Shown in pieces: positions 23,736-31,654 of a stretch of DNA of 64,000 bases (the stretch's first letter is position 1; each line of letters opens with the position of its first letter). Below the pieces are notes generated by a model. The model worked only from the letters and a program-made list of their open reading frames with translations, searched no databases and was not told where the DNA came from. The position numbers were made by a program, and so were the translations under genes. Source of the DNA: Burkholderiales bacterium (lineage in GTDB: Bacteria; Pseudomonadota; Gammaproteobacteria; Burkholderiales; Burkholderiaceae_C); assembly GCA_947474755.1 (NCBI GenBank), contig CANJJE010000001.1, positions 124,001 through 188,000 of the forward strand, in the 5' to 3' direction.

Positions 23736-24800
23736 ATGACGGCTGACTCACACCCAGAGGTCGTTTCGCCCCGGCAACTCGGCATCCGCGAGTTCGATCA
23801 GTACGCGCTGGTCATCGATGCGCGTTCACCGCACGAATATGCCGATGACCATTTGCCCGGCGCGATCAACCTGCCTGTCGTCGACGACGACGAGTACGCC
23901 GAGGTCGGCATCCGCCACAGGACCGACAAGCACGCGGCCTACCTGATCGGCGTCGAATACTCGCTGCGCAATATCGCCGACCAGATCAAGCCCTTGATCT
24001 CGAAGTACAGCGGCGACGACCGCTTCCTGGTGTACTGCTTCCGCGGCGGCAAGCGCAGCCGCCTGTGGGCCGACAACCTGCGCACGATCGGATTCGAGGT
24101 CGACCAGCTGGCAGGTGGGTGGAAGCGCTATCGGCAGTGGGTACGCGAGTCGCTCGCGACGGTGCCGGGGACGTTCAGGTACGAAGTGCTGGCAGGCCCG
24201 ACGGGCTGCGGCAAGACGCGCCTGCTGGCGGCACTGGCGCGGCAGGGCGAGCAGGTCCTGGATCTCGAAGAACTGGCTTCGCATCGCGGCTCGTTGCTGG
24301 GTGACCTGCCGGGGCGACCGCAGCCCACGCAGAAGATGTTCGAAAGCATGCTGCTGGCGAGCCTTCGGCAACTCGATCCTGCGCGTCGCGTATGGATCGA
24401 AGCAGAGAGCAAGAAGATCGGCGACCGCCAGCTACCCGACGGGCTGTTCGATGCGATGCATCGCTCGCCGGTGACGCAACTGACTGCGTCGATGCAAGAG
24501 CGCGTTCGGCTGTGGAAGGAAGACTACCCGCACTTCGCCAGTGATCCAGTGGCGATGGTCGAGAAGCTGCTGCCGCTGAAGCCCCTGGTGGGCGGGGAAA
24601 CCATCGGGAGCTGGCAAGCGCTGGCGAAGAGTGGGGACATCGATTCGCTGTTCGAAAGCGTGATGGTGCGCCACTACGACCCTTGCTACGCGCGGTCAAC
24701 GCGGCGGAACTACGGGGGGCAAGGGGATGAAAGACAACTGCATCTCGACGGACTTGACTCGCAGTGCCTTGCCAGCGCAGCGCGGTCTCTCGCCCTCTGA
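23736..24800 (+). CDS. mnmH: tRNA 2-selenouridine synthase (MnmH/SelU)
   Basis: Enzyme that replaces sulfur by selenium at wobble 2-thiouridine in tRNAs for Lys, Glu and Gln, through a geranylated intermediate, using selenophosphate. The N-terminal rhodanese domain (VIDARSPHEYADDHLPGAIN) carries the catalytic Cys in LVYCFRGGKRSR, followed by LAGGWKRYR; the C-terminal domain has a P-loop (LAGPTGCGKTRLLAAL) and IEAESKKIGDRQLP. The 354-residue length is near normal; the last 20 residues (DSQCLASAARSLAL) look unrelated to the family and may reflect a shifted end. It stands alone, about 8.7 kb from selD, with the oxygenase/transporter block between. Confidence 0.93.
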   Translation: MTADSHPEVVSPRQLGIREFDQYALVIDARSPHEYADDHLPGAINLPVVDDDEYAEVGIRHRTDKHAAYLIGVEYSLRNIADQIKPLISKYSGDDRFLVYCFRGGKRSRLWADNLRTIGFEVDQLAGGWKRYRQWVRESLATVPGTFRYEVLAGPTGCGKTRLLAALARQGEQVLDLEELASHRGSLLGDLPGRPQPTQKMFESMLLASLRQLDPARRVWIEAESKKIGDRQLPDGLFDAMHRSPVTQLTASMQERVRLWKEDYPHFASDPVAMVEKLLPLKPLVGGETIGSWQALAKSGDIDSLFESVMVRHYDPCYARSTRRNYGGQGDERQLHLDGLDSQCLASAARSLAL

Positions 24801-24906
24801 GGCCGGCGTCGAGCCAACGGAGAGCAACAAAGACGACAGAGGCGTCAGCGCTCTGGCCGATGCCATCGATCGGCTGGATTTCACTGGTGGAAGCTGATGA
24901 AAACCA

Positions 24907-24957
24907 CCGGGTTCCACTCGCAACTCAGGCCGCAATAGCGGCCTGAATTGAACCCGG
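24907..24957. terminator. Nested stem-loop between mnmH and the BLUF gene
   Basis: An inner perfect stem TCAGGCCGC / GCGGCCTGA with an AATA loop (24925-24946) sits inside an outer stem CCGGGTT / AACCCGG (24907-24913, 24951-24957). It lies between converging genes and most simply works as a bidirectional terminator, although no long T run follows. The nested form could also be a small structured RNA. Confidence 0.6.
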
Positions 24958-25050
24958 AAGCCTCCACAAGTCCCAGGGAGGTTCCAGCCCTGGAAACTGT
25001 TACCGCTGCAGCCTGAGCCTCAGGCATGCTTGCGGAGTGGAGGATGGCGC

Positions 25051-25470
25051 TTAGATCTTCGTCCGAGTGGCCCAGCGCAGAAGGGTGTCGACCATTTCGG
25101 GGTTGTTTTCGAGGTACTCCGGGTTGTAGGAGCTGAGCCCCAGCTTGCGCAGGCCAGCGCTTTCCTCGAAAGACTTTTCGGTGACATGCTCGAAACCCAT
25201 GCTCCAGTCGGTGAACTGGCGAGCGGCGATCGGGACGCGGCGAAGAATCTTGACCGCCGTGTGGCGCGGGTCTGCGTCGATCGTCTTGAGGAGTTCATCG
25301 ACGTCGGCTGCCTCGCCCTCGAGGCACTGGAGATAGGTGCCGCCACCGTACATCAACATCCCGGTCAGGCCTTTTTTGACATTGTTTCGACGACATTGCT
25401 CCAGCAAATCAAAAAGATCGTCTTCGGAGGGCTCTCCAACTGCTTGGCTGATGTAGATGCTGCTGATCAT
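25051..25470 (-). CDS. Short BLUF-domain photoreceptor
   Basis: A 139-residue blue-light sensor that binds FAD. The BLUF residues are in place: Tyr6 (SSIYISQAV), the Asn in RRNNVKKGLTG, Gln48 (YGGGTYLQCLEG), and the Trp/Met of DWSMGF. After the domain there are about 45 residues with no output domain (LRKLGLSSYNPEYLENNPEM), as in short BLUF proteins that act by protein-protein contact. The ATG at 25470 begins at the first beta strand; the frame is open further upstream but that part is not BLUF-like. A plausible light input to a c-di-GMP or stress pathway; the partner is unknown. Confidence 0.85.
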   Translation of the reverse strand: MISSIYISQAVGEPSEDDLFDLLEQCRRNNVKKGLTGMLMYGGGTYLQCLEGEAADVDELLKTIDADPRHTAVKILRRVPIAARQFTDWSMGFEHVTEKSFEESAGLRKLGLSSYNPEYLENNPEMVDTLLRWATRTKI

Positions 25471-25579
25471 GGATAAAAAACTTTCGTGGAAGAAACGACT
25501 GCACCGTGCTCTTGTGACGCTGAAAACTGCCCGGTCGAAATCTAATCGCAGACCAGCGCTCTCGTCAAGGACTGCCTTT

Positions 25580-26230
25580 CTAGCCGCGCAAGCCGATCTC
25601 ACTCCAGTTCGACGAGAGCGAGGCGGTCGCGCTCGGCCGAGCGTTCATGCGCTCCAGCCAGGCGAGGAGGTTGGTCAGGCCAGGATCGACCTTGAAGCCC
25701 GCAGACGCGCAGAAGTCCACGCAGCAGTACAGCACCAGGTCGGCGATCGTGAGGCGGTTGCCGCAGAGGAATGAATGGCCCTTGAGCAGCGAGTCGGCGA
25801 GCTTCAGGCCGTCCGCGCCCTTGGCATTCAGGCCTTCCGCCGCTTCCGGCAGGCAGCGCACGCGGTCTTTGAACAGCGCGAGGCCGGGGCCGAAGCGAAA
25901 GCCGTTGTACAGGTACTCGGTGGCGTTGAGCTCCATGCGCCGCAGGGCCATGCGTGCCTCGGCTCGCTCCAGCGCGTTGGTACCGATCAGCGCGGGCGTC
26001 GGGTGCTGTTCCTCCAGGTATTCGCAGATGACGACCGTCTCGGCGATGACGCGTCCATCGTCAAGTTGAAGGCTGGGCGTTTGACCGACAGGGTTCTTCT
26101 CGAGGTAAGGGCTCTTGCGGCTTTCGCCCGCGAGGATGTCAACGTTCTCAAATGGCAGCGTGATGTTCTTCTCGAGCAGGAACATGCGCACCATGCGCGG
26201 ATTCGGGCCGAAGGAATTGAGCAGTTTCAT
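25580..26230 (-). CDS. Glutathione S-transferase family protein
   Basis: A 216-residue soluble GST-fold protein. The thioredoxin-like domain begins MKLLNSFGPNPRMVRMFLLE and contains the cis-Pro/glutathione-binding words NPVGQTPSLQLDDG and IAETVVICEYLEEQHP; the helical domain ends with LTIADLVLYCCVDF, the N-capping motif of GSTs. The first-helix catalytic residue is probably Ser6 or Asn9. AAGGAGACC precedes the start. It lies 71 bases after the SDR gene in the same direction and may share its transcript. Confidence 0.88.
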   Translation of the reverse strand: MKLLNSFGPNPRMVRMFLLEKNITLPFENVDILAGESRKSPYLEKNPVGQTPSLQLDDGRVIAETVVICEYLEEQHPTPALIGTNALERAEARMALRRMELNATEYLYNGFRFGPGLALFKDRVRCLPEAAEGLNAKGADGLKLADSLLKGHSFLCGNRLTIADLVLYCCVDFCASAGFKVDPGLTNLLAWLERMNARPSATASLSSNWSEIGLRG

Positions 26231-26301
26231 GGAGGTCTCCTTTGTGGTGTGTTGGCGGTCGAGAACATATCAGGACGCGTGCGCGCTGTCGTCGCGGCGC
26301 G

Positions 26302-27054
26302 TCAGAACAACTCCTTGTAGGGGCGCAGATCGATTTCCTGCGTCCAGGCCGAACCTGGTTGCTGGTGCAGTTGCCAGTAGGTCTCGGCAATCGCGTCGAC
26401 ATCGAGCAGACCGTCTTCGCCGCGCTGCTCGACCATGGCGGGCGCCATCTTGCGCAGCCTGTCGCCGTTGACGCCACCATCGATCAGCACATGGGCCACG
26501 TGCAGCCCCTGCGGGCCGAACTCGCGCGCCATGCTCTGCGAGATCATGCGAAGCCCGGCCTTGGCGGCGGCGAAGTGCGCGAAGCCGGGCTTGCCCCGAA
26601 GGCTCCCCGAGGCGCCGGTGAAGATCACGGTGCCGCGCCCCAGCGGAACCATCCGCCGAGCCGCCTCGCGCCCGACGAGGAAGCCACCGAAGCAGCCCAC
26701 CCGCCAGAAACTTTCGAACTGGGCAGCGGTGAGAGACCGGAAGTCGATGACCTGGTTGTTGCCGGCATTGAAGACCACGGCGTCGACAGGCTCGCGGCCC
26801 TTGCCCGGCGCGAGCGCAAGGTCGAACAGCTTCTCGACATCGGCCTCCGAGGTCGTGTCGGTCACGATGGCCTCGGCGCTGCCGCCCTCCAGGCGGATGC
26901 GGCTGGCCACCTGTTCGATCCTGGACTCGGTGTGGCCAGCGACCAGCACGTGATACCCACCTGCGGCGAAGCGTCGGCACACCGCAGCGCCTATACCCTG
27001 TTCCGCGCCCACGCCCACCACGACGGCTGTCGGGCTGCCCATACGGCTGTCCAT
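26302..27054 (-). CDS. Short-chain dehydrogenase/reductase with Phe in the catalytic Tyr position
   Basis: A 250-residue SDR. The cofactor loop is GVGAEQGIGAAV, the NAG motif is VVFNAGNN, and the active-site Ser is in VIFTGASGSLRGK. In the usual YxxxK motif the sequence is FAHFAAAKAGLRM, so Phe replaces Tyr while Lys stays. A subgroup of SDRs with this substitution and the ending GPQGLHVAHVLIDGG exists; their reactions are unclear. It lies between isochorismatase-like and GST genes, all on the minus strand. Starts at 27054 or 27042 are both possible. Confidence 0.85.
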   Translation of the reverse strand: MDSRMGSPTAVVVGVGAEQGIGAAVCRRFAAGGYHVLVAGHTESRIEQVASRIRLEGGSAEAIVTDTTSEADVEKLFDLALAPGKGREPVDAVVFNAGNNQVIDFRSLTAAQFESFWRVGCFGGFLVGREAARRMVPLGRGTVIFTGASGSLRGKPGFAHFAAAKAGLRMISQSMAREFGPQGLHVAHVLIDGGVNGDRLRKMAPAMVEQRGEDGLLDVDAIAETYWQLHQQPGSAWTQEIDLRPYKELF

Positions 27055-27110
27055 TCAGTTCGCCCCGGTCTTCCCGGGCGATCCCGGGCCGACAACACTG
27101 CGGCGCCCGA

Positions 27111-27734
27111 TCACTGCGCCACCGCCACTTCCAGCATCGAGGGGGCCCATGCGGCAAGCAGCTCGTCGGTGCTGCGCCGGGCTCCGCTCTGCAGGTATTC
27201 GAAGGCGGCCAGCGAGGCGTTGTGGGCCGCGAGGCTGGAGCCGATGACCGCGTCCTGCACCACCCGCATGTAGAAGTCGTGCTGATGGCCGTCGGCAAAG
27301 GTGTAGTGCACGCACACATCGGTCAATGCGCCGACGAGGATCAGGGTCTCGGCCCGCAGACCCCGCAGCAGGATCTGCAACTCGGTGCCGAAGAAACACG
27401 AATAGCGGCGCTTCGCGATGAAGTGCTCGTCGGGCCCGCTGGGCCGCAGCTGCTCGACCAGTTCGGTGGCCACATCGCCCTCGAGGCAGTGCACCCCCTC
27501 CGCGCCGTCGAGTTCCCGACCGAAATCGACCAGCGAGCGGCGATGCGCCTCCTGGAAGAACACGATGGGTACGCCCGCGGACCGCGCGGCGGCAACCACC
27601 CGTTCGGCGTTGGCCACCACCGCCGCGTGGCCGTCCATGTAGGGGATGCCGGCGGCAGCGCCCTCGGCCCCGCCTTTCTGGATGTCGATGACGAGCAAGA
27701 CCGCCCGGCCGACGATCATGGCTTGCTTGGGCAT
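27111..27734 (-). CDS. Isochorismatase-like cysteine hydrolase
   Basis: A 207-residue hydrolase of the isochorismatase/nicotinamidase superfamily. The catalytic triad is visible: Asp17 (VLLVIDIQKGG), Lys (EHFIAKRRYSCFFGTEL) and Cys (LVGALTDVCVHYTFAD), with the cis-peptide before the Cys. The substrate cannot be told from sequence. GGAGG stands upstream of the ATG at 27734. It is the first gene of a probable isochorismatase-SDR-GST unit and is divergent from the alcohol dehydrogenase gene. Confidence 0.87.
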   Translation of the reverse strand: MPKQAMIVGRAVLLVIDIQKGGAEGAAAGIPYMDGHAAVVANAERVVAAARSAGVPIVFFQEAHRRSLVDFGRELDGAEGVHCLEGDVATELVEQLRPSGPDEHFIAKRRYSCFFGTELQILLRGLRAETLILVGALTDVCVHYTFADGHQHDFYMRVVQDAVIGSSLAAHNASLAAFEYLQSGARRSTDELLAAWAPSMLEVAVAQ

Positions 27735-27876
27735 GGGTTCCTCCGAAGGGTGAGGGTGTCGTGGCCGACGCGTTGCTCGGGCCTCTGACGCGCCGCGACA
27801 ACATCCCGACGGCGCACCGATCGTAATTCCATTCCCGCGCGCAAACTCATGACTTCGAGTCGTCCGAAGGAAACCC

Positions 27877-28860
27877 ATGCATGCGATGGTGCTCAAGCAG
27901 TGGCGCGGCCCGCTCGAGTGGACCGAGTTGCCAGACCGCCAACCCGGTCCGGGCGAGATCCGCCTCAAGGTGTCGGCCTGCGGGGTGTGCCGCACCGATC
28001 TGCATGTCATCGATGCCGAATTGCCCCATCCGCACACACCGATCATCCCGGGCCACGAGATCGTCGGACGCATCGACATGATCGGCTCGGGGGTCGTCGG
28101 GCTCGGCATGGGCCAGCGCGTGGGCATTCCCTGGCTGGGGCACACCTGCGGCGTGTGCCCGTTCTGCAAGATGCAGCGCGAGAACCTGTGTGACCGACCG
28201 CTTTTCACCGGCTACACCCGCGATGGTGGTTACGCCACGGCGGTGGTGGCCGAGGCTCGCTTTGCATTCCCGCTCGGCGAGGAAGGCAGCGACGAGTCGC
28301 TCGCGCCGCTGCTGTGCGCCGGGCTCATCGGGTGGCGGTCCCTGGTGATCGCTGGCGAAGGCGAGGCACTGGGGCTCTATGGATTTGGCGCTGCCGCGCA
28401 CATCCTGACCCAGGTGGCGATCGCGCAGGGCCGCACGGTGTTTGCCTTCACCCGGCCGGGCGACCACGCGACACAGGCGTTCGCGCGCAGCGTCGGCGCC
28501 CACTGGGCCGGCGGGTCCGACGAGGCACCGCCGCAGCTTCTGGACGCAGCCATCCTGTTCGCCAGCGTCGGCGGTCTGGTGCCGCTGGCCTTGAAGGCGG
28601 TTCGCAAGGGCGGCCGGGTCGTCTGCGCCGCCATCCACATGAGCGACATTCCCAGCTTTCCCTACAGCCTGTTCTGGGAAGAGCGCCAGCTGCTGTCGGT
28701 GGCCAACCTGACACGCCAGGATGGTCTGGATTTCCTGAGCCAGGTGCCGAGGATGGGCATCGTCACCAGGACGAATCCCTACCCCTTGCAGCAGGCCAAC
28801 GAGGCCCTGACCGACCTGCGGGCGGGCCGATTCGACGGCGCGGCGGTGCTGATGGTCTGA
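27877..28860 (+). CDS. Zinc-dependent alcohol dehydrogenase
   Basis: A 327-residue MDR-type dehydrogenase. Catalytic zinc ligands are in ACGVCRTDLHV and GHEIVG, and the structural zinc site is CGVCPFCKMQRENLC. The Rossmann fold starts at GLYGFGAAAHILTQVAI; the G-rich loop is slightly unusual (GFGAAA in place of GxGxxG). The order and length match the YahK/AdhP-like group that oxidises primary alcohols or reduces aldehydes with NAD(P). It is divergent from the isochorismatase-like gene with 142 bases between. Confidence 0.9.
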   Translation: MHAMVLKQWRGPLEWTELPDRQPGPGEIRLKVSACGVCRTDLHVIDAELPHPHTPIIPGHEIVGRIDMIGSGVVGLGMGQRVGIPWLGHTCGVCPFCKMQRENLCDRPLFTGYTRDGGYATAVVAEARFAFPLGEEGSDESLAPLLCAGLIGWRSLVIAGEGEALGLYGFGAAAHILTQVAIAQGRTVFAFTRPGDHATQAFARSVGAHWAGGSDEAPPQLLDAAILFASVGGLVPLALKAVRKGGRVVCAAIHMSDIPSFPYSLFWEERQLLSVANLTRQDGLDFLSQVPRMGIVTRTNPYPLQQANEALTDLRAGRFDGAAVLMV

Positions 28861-28894
28861 GCGTCGGGTTCGGCGCGTTGGCGCACACCGGAGG

Positions 28895-29116
28895 CTAATC
28901 CAGCAGCACCAGACGCCCGTGGTCCTGCGCCGCCTCGATTTCTTCGACGGGCAAGGCCACGGATTTCTGGCCGCGCGCTCCCCAGATGATGTCGATGCTT
29001 CGGCCGCCCAGCGCCTCGACGAGGCAGGGGCCGATCGGAATCGTCTGCCTGCGCCCGGCACCGCCCACATAGGAGATCGGTCCGGTGACGCGGGCGCGGT
29101 GTGTCGTCATGTCCAT
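28895..29116 (-). CDS. Small hypothetical protein
   Basis: A 73-residue soluble protein: MDMTTHRARVTGPISYVGGA, then TIPIGPCLVEALGGRSIDII and a C-terminal VALPVEEIEAAQDHGRLVLL. It looks like a small beta-rich domain with a helix at the end, and the final VRLxLLD-type strand is neat. GAGGA is eight bases before the ATG at 29116; a second ATG two codons later is also possible. I recognise no family. Confidence 0.6.
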   Translation of the reverse strand: MDMTTHRARVTGPISYVGGAGRRQTIPIGPCLVEALGGRSIDIIWGARGQKSVALPVEEIEAAQDHGRLVLLD

Positions 29117-29290
29117 GAATGCGTCCTCATGAGATGGATGTCTGGCGGCCGCAGAAACCGGATCACCGTCAACGCAGCACCGGTTGCCAGCGACGTCGGC
29201 GCGGCAAGGGCAATCCTGTGCCGTCCGGGCGCTGTGGTCTGTGCGGCAGCGAACGAACAAGGAAGGGCTGCAGGTGCCCGGGCCCGTGGT

Positions 29291-29878
29291 TCACTCGGCC
29301 TTGCGCAAGGCCACTCGATGCGCCTCCAGCCTGGCCTCGTAATCTTCCGCGTCACCGTACTCGAGGAATCGCTGGTAGCGGGCGTGCGTGCCCAGGATCT
29401 TGTGCGCGTGCTTGATGGGGCAGAAGTACTGCTCGGTGCGCGCCAGGATCTCCGCCATGTAGCCCATCAGCCCGTTGCCGTATTCGCAATAGGTGCAGTG
29501 GAATTTCTCGATGAAGTTCAGGTAGCCCAGGTGCCGGCGGTCGAACACCAGGTAGTCGGCGCGCCGGACCTTGGCGATCCCGTAGATCGGGAAACACGCC
29601 CACTGGTAGAAGCTGACGCAGGCGTCGAGCATCAGCAGCGGAATCACCATGCCGTAGATGAGCGGTCCGGTGATCAGATTCTGCGGGCGGTTGGTCACCA
29701 GCCAGCGGAAGAAGTTCTTCTTGAGCTTCTGATGCGCCTGCCGGACCGAGCGCTCGAACTCGACGCGCTTGCCCTTGATCTGGAAAAACATGCGGCTTTC
29801 CTGATCATGAACGGCGGTACGCAATTCGGCTTCGAGCGCGGCCATCTGGGAAAGGATCTGGTCGATTCGTGCATTCAT
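29291..29878 (-). CDS. Conserved hypothetical protein with a CxxC-like motif
   Basis: A 195-residue protein: an N-terminal coiled-coil stretch (ILSQMAALEAELRTAVHDQE), a central hydrophobic region (LITGPLIYGMVIPLLMLDAC, then FYQWACFPIYG) that could be one or two membrane helices, and a cysteine-containing part (EKFHCTYCEYGNGLMGYMAE, then EQYFCPIKHAHK). The HCTYC and YFCPIKH words suggest a metal-binding site. Proteins of this layout occur in other proteobacteria without assigned function. The ATG at 29878 is chosen; an in-frame ATG lies four codons upstream. Confidence 0.7.
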   Translation of the reverse strand: MNARIDQILSQMAALEAELRTAVHDQESRMFFQIKGKRVEFERSVRQAHQKLKKNFFRWLVTNRPQNLITGPLIYGMVIPLLMLDACVSFYQWACFPIYGIAKVRRADYLVFDRRHLGYLNFIEKFHCTYCEYGNGLMGYMAEILARTEQYFCPIKHAHKILGTHARYQRFLEYGDAEDYEARLEAHRVALRKAE

Positions 29879-30068
29879 GGGCGCGAGCATAGACTCGCGC
29901 GTCCGCGTGTGCTGTCGAACAGACGCGCGACGGCAAAGGGTCTACAAACCTCTTCATCAAGCCTCCACTCCGGGGCGGGTGTCTTTCAGACATGAGGAGT
30001 CGAACCATGATCGATGGTGCATGGCTGCATGGGTCGGCCGTGAGCGCGCTGGACAGCGAGGTACCGCC

Positions 30069-30761
30069 ATGAGACGCCATGCAGAGCGACATCGCAACGA
30101 TCGCATCGGCTGGCTGCGTGCAGCCGTGCTGGGCGCCAACGATGGCATCGTGTCGACTGCCAGCCTGGTGGTGGGCGTGGTCGCTGCGGGAGCCGATCAC
30201 CGCACGGTCCTGCTGACCAGTGTGTCGGGTCTGATCGCGGGCGCCATGTCCATGGCGGCCGGCGAGTTCGTGTCGGTGCACTCGCAGAAAGACACCGAGC
30301 GCGCCGATCTGGCGAGGGAGGGGGCCGAGCTGATGCGGGACCCTGCGGGCGAGCAGCGCGAGCTGGCCGGCATCTACGTCCAACGCGGGCTCGACCAGCC
30401 GCTGGCCGAGCAGGTGGCCAGCAAGCTGATGGCGCATGACGCGCTCGGTGCGCACGCCCGGGACGAGCTCGGCCTGTCCGAGACGACGGCAGCCAACCCG
30501 ATGCAGGCGGCGCTGGCTTCGGCAGCGAGTTTCGCCGCGGGCGCTGTGCTGCCGATCATCGTGGTGCTGATCGCGCCGCAAGCGCAGCTGATGCCCGCGG
30601 TCACGCTCGCTTCACTTGCCTTTCTGGCGGGCTTGGGCGCCGTTTCGGCGCGCATCGGCGGGGCCCCGATCTGGGCAGGCACCTGGCGCGTCGCGTTCTG
30701 GGGCGCAGCGGCCATGGCCGTCACGGCAGGCGCCGGCGTGCTGTTTGGCGCGGTCGCCTGA
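30069..30761 (+). CDS. VIT1/CCC1-family iron/manganese transporter
   Basis: A 230-residue inner-membrane protein of the VIT family, which moves Fe(II) or Mn(II) against H+. The first segment has LRAAVLGANDGIVSTASLVV, the family's opening motif, followed by GLIAGAMSMAAGEFVSVHSQ, in which the Met/Glu residues line the metal path. A cytoplasmic loop with the acidic metal-binding helix (REGAELMRDPAGEQRELAGI) leads to three more helices. Direction of transport cannot be inferred. Its TGA is immediately followed by the ATG of the hydratase gene. Confidence 0.92.
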   Translation: MRRHAERHRNDRIGWLRAAVLGANDGIVSTASLVVGVVAAGADHRTVLLTSVSGLIAGAMSMAAGEFVSVHSQKDTERADLAREGAELMRDPAGEQRELAGIYVQRGLDQPLAEQVASKLMAHDALGAHARDELGLSETTAANPMQAALASAASFAAGAVLPIIVVLIAPQAQLMPAVTLASLAFLAGLGAVSARIGGAPIWAGTWRVAFWGAAAMAVTAGAGVLFGAVA

Positions 30762-31583
30762 ATGCACGGCCGCGACAAGATCTCCGAGATGGCAGCCCGC
30801 ATGCAGGCCGCGCGGGCCGAGGGCCGACAAATCCCCCCGTTCAGTTCGGTGTACGAGGGATTCGACATTCGTTCAGCCTACGAGGTGGCCGACCAGCTTC
30901 ATCGCGCGCGGCTCGAAAGCGGAGATGTTCCTCTGGGTCGCAAGATCGGGTTCACGAACCCGGACATGTGGCCGCTGTTCGGCGTGGACGCACCCGTTTG
31001 GGCTCATGTCTACCAGTCCACGGTCGTGCAAATGACCTCGGACTCCCATGTGTGCAGTCTGGGCGGTTTCTTCGAGCCGAGAATCGAGCCGGAAATCATT
31101 CTTCATTTCGGCAAGGCACCGCCCGTCAGTGAAGATCCGCAGGCGATTCTCGACAGCGTGGATTGGATTTCACACGGGATAGAGATCGTGCAATGTCATT
31201 TCCCCGGCTGGCAGTTCAAGGCGCCTGACACGATCGTCGATCTGGCCCTGCATGCAACGCTTCTGGTCGGGCAGCGCGTCGATGTTCGTGAATTCGGCCC
31301 CGATCTCCTGACGCAACTCGAGCACTTCTCCCTGGAGCTCTGGCACGACGAAACCTGTCGAGAGCAGGGACGAGGCTCCAATGTCCTGGGCAGTCCCTTG
31401 CGCGCTGCAGCGCACTTGACGAAGGTATTGGCAGCGCAACCCGCCTCGTTGCCCATTCAGGCGGGCGAAATCGTGACCACGGGCACCATCACCCGGCCAT
31501 GCCCGATTCAGCCTGGCGAGAACTGGAAAACTGCCGTCCGAGGAATTTCCTTGCCCGGCCTTTCAATCGAGTTCACGACATAG
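30762..31583 (+). CDS. 2-keto-4-pentenoate hydratase / 4-oxalocrotonate decarboxylase family
   Basis: A 273-residue enzyme of the FAH-like hydratase family in meta-cleavage pathways. Recognisable blocks are GRKIGFTNPDMWPLFGVDAP, the metal-ligand region EPRIEPEIILHFG, WISHGIEIVQCHFPGWQFKA and VTTGTITRPCPIQPGENW. These enzymes add water to 2-hydroxypentadienoate or decarboxylate oxalocrotonate with a divalent metal. No other meta-cleavage genes are nearby, so the physiological reaction is uncertain. The start directly abuts the VIT stop (TGAATG), which indicates coupled translation. Confidence 0.85.
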   Translation: MHGRDKISEMAARMQAARAEGRQIPPFSSVYEGFDIRSAYEVADQLHRARLESGDVPLGRKIGFTNPDMWPLFGVDAPVWAHVYQSTVVQMTSDSHVCSLGGFFEPRIEPEIILHFGKAPPVSEDPQAILDSVDWISHGIEIVQCHFPGWQFKAPDTIVDLALHATLLVGQRVDVREFGPDLLTQLEHFSLELWHDETCREQGRGSNVLGSPLRAAAHLTKVLAAQPASLPIQAGEIVTTGTITRPCPIQPGENWKTAVRGISLPGLSIEFTT

Positions 31584-31654
31584 GGGGTGACCCGACCGGG
31601 GCCTGTGGCCCGTCGCTCAGGTGCAGCGACCGTGACTCGACGGCCTCGCAAGGG

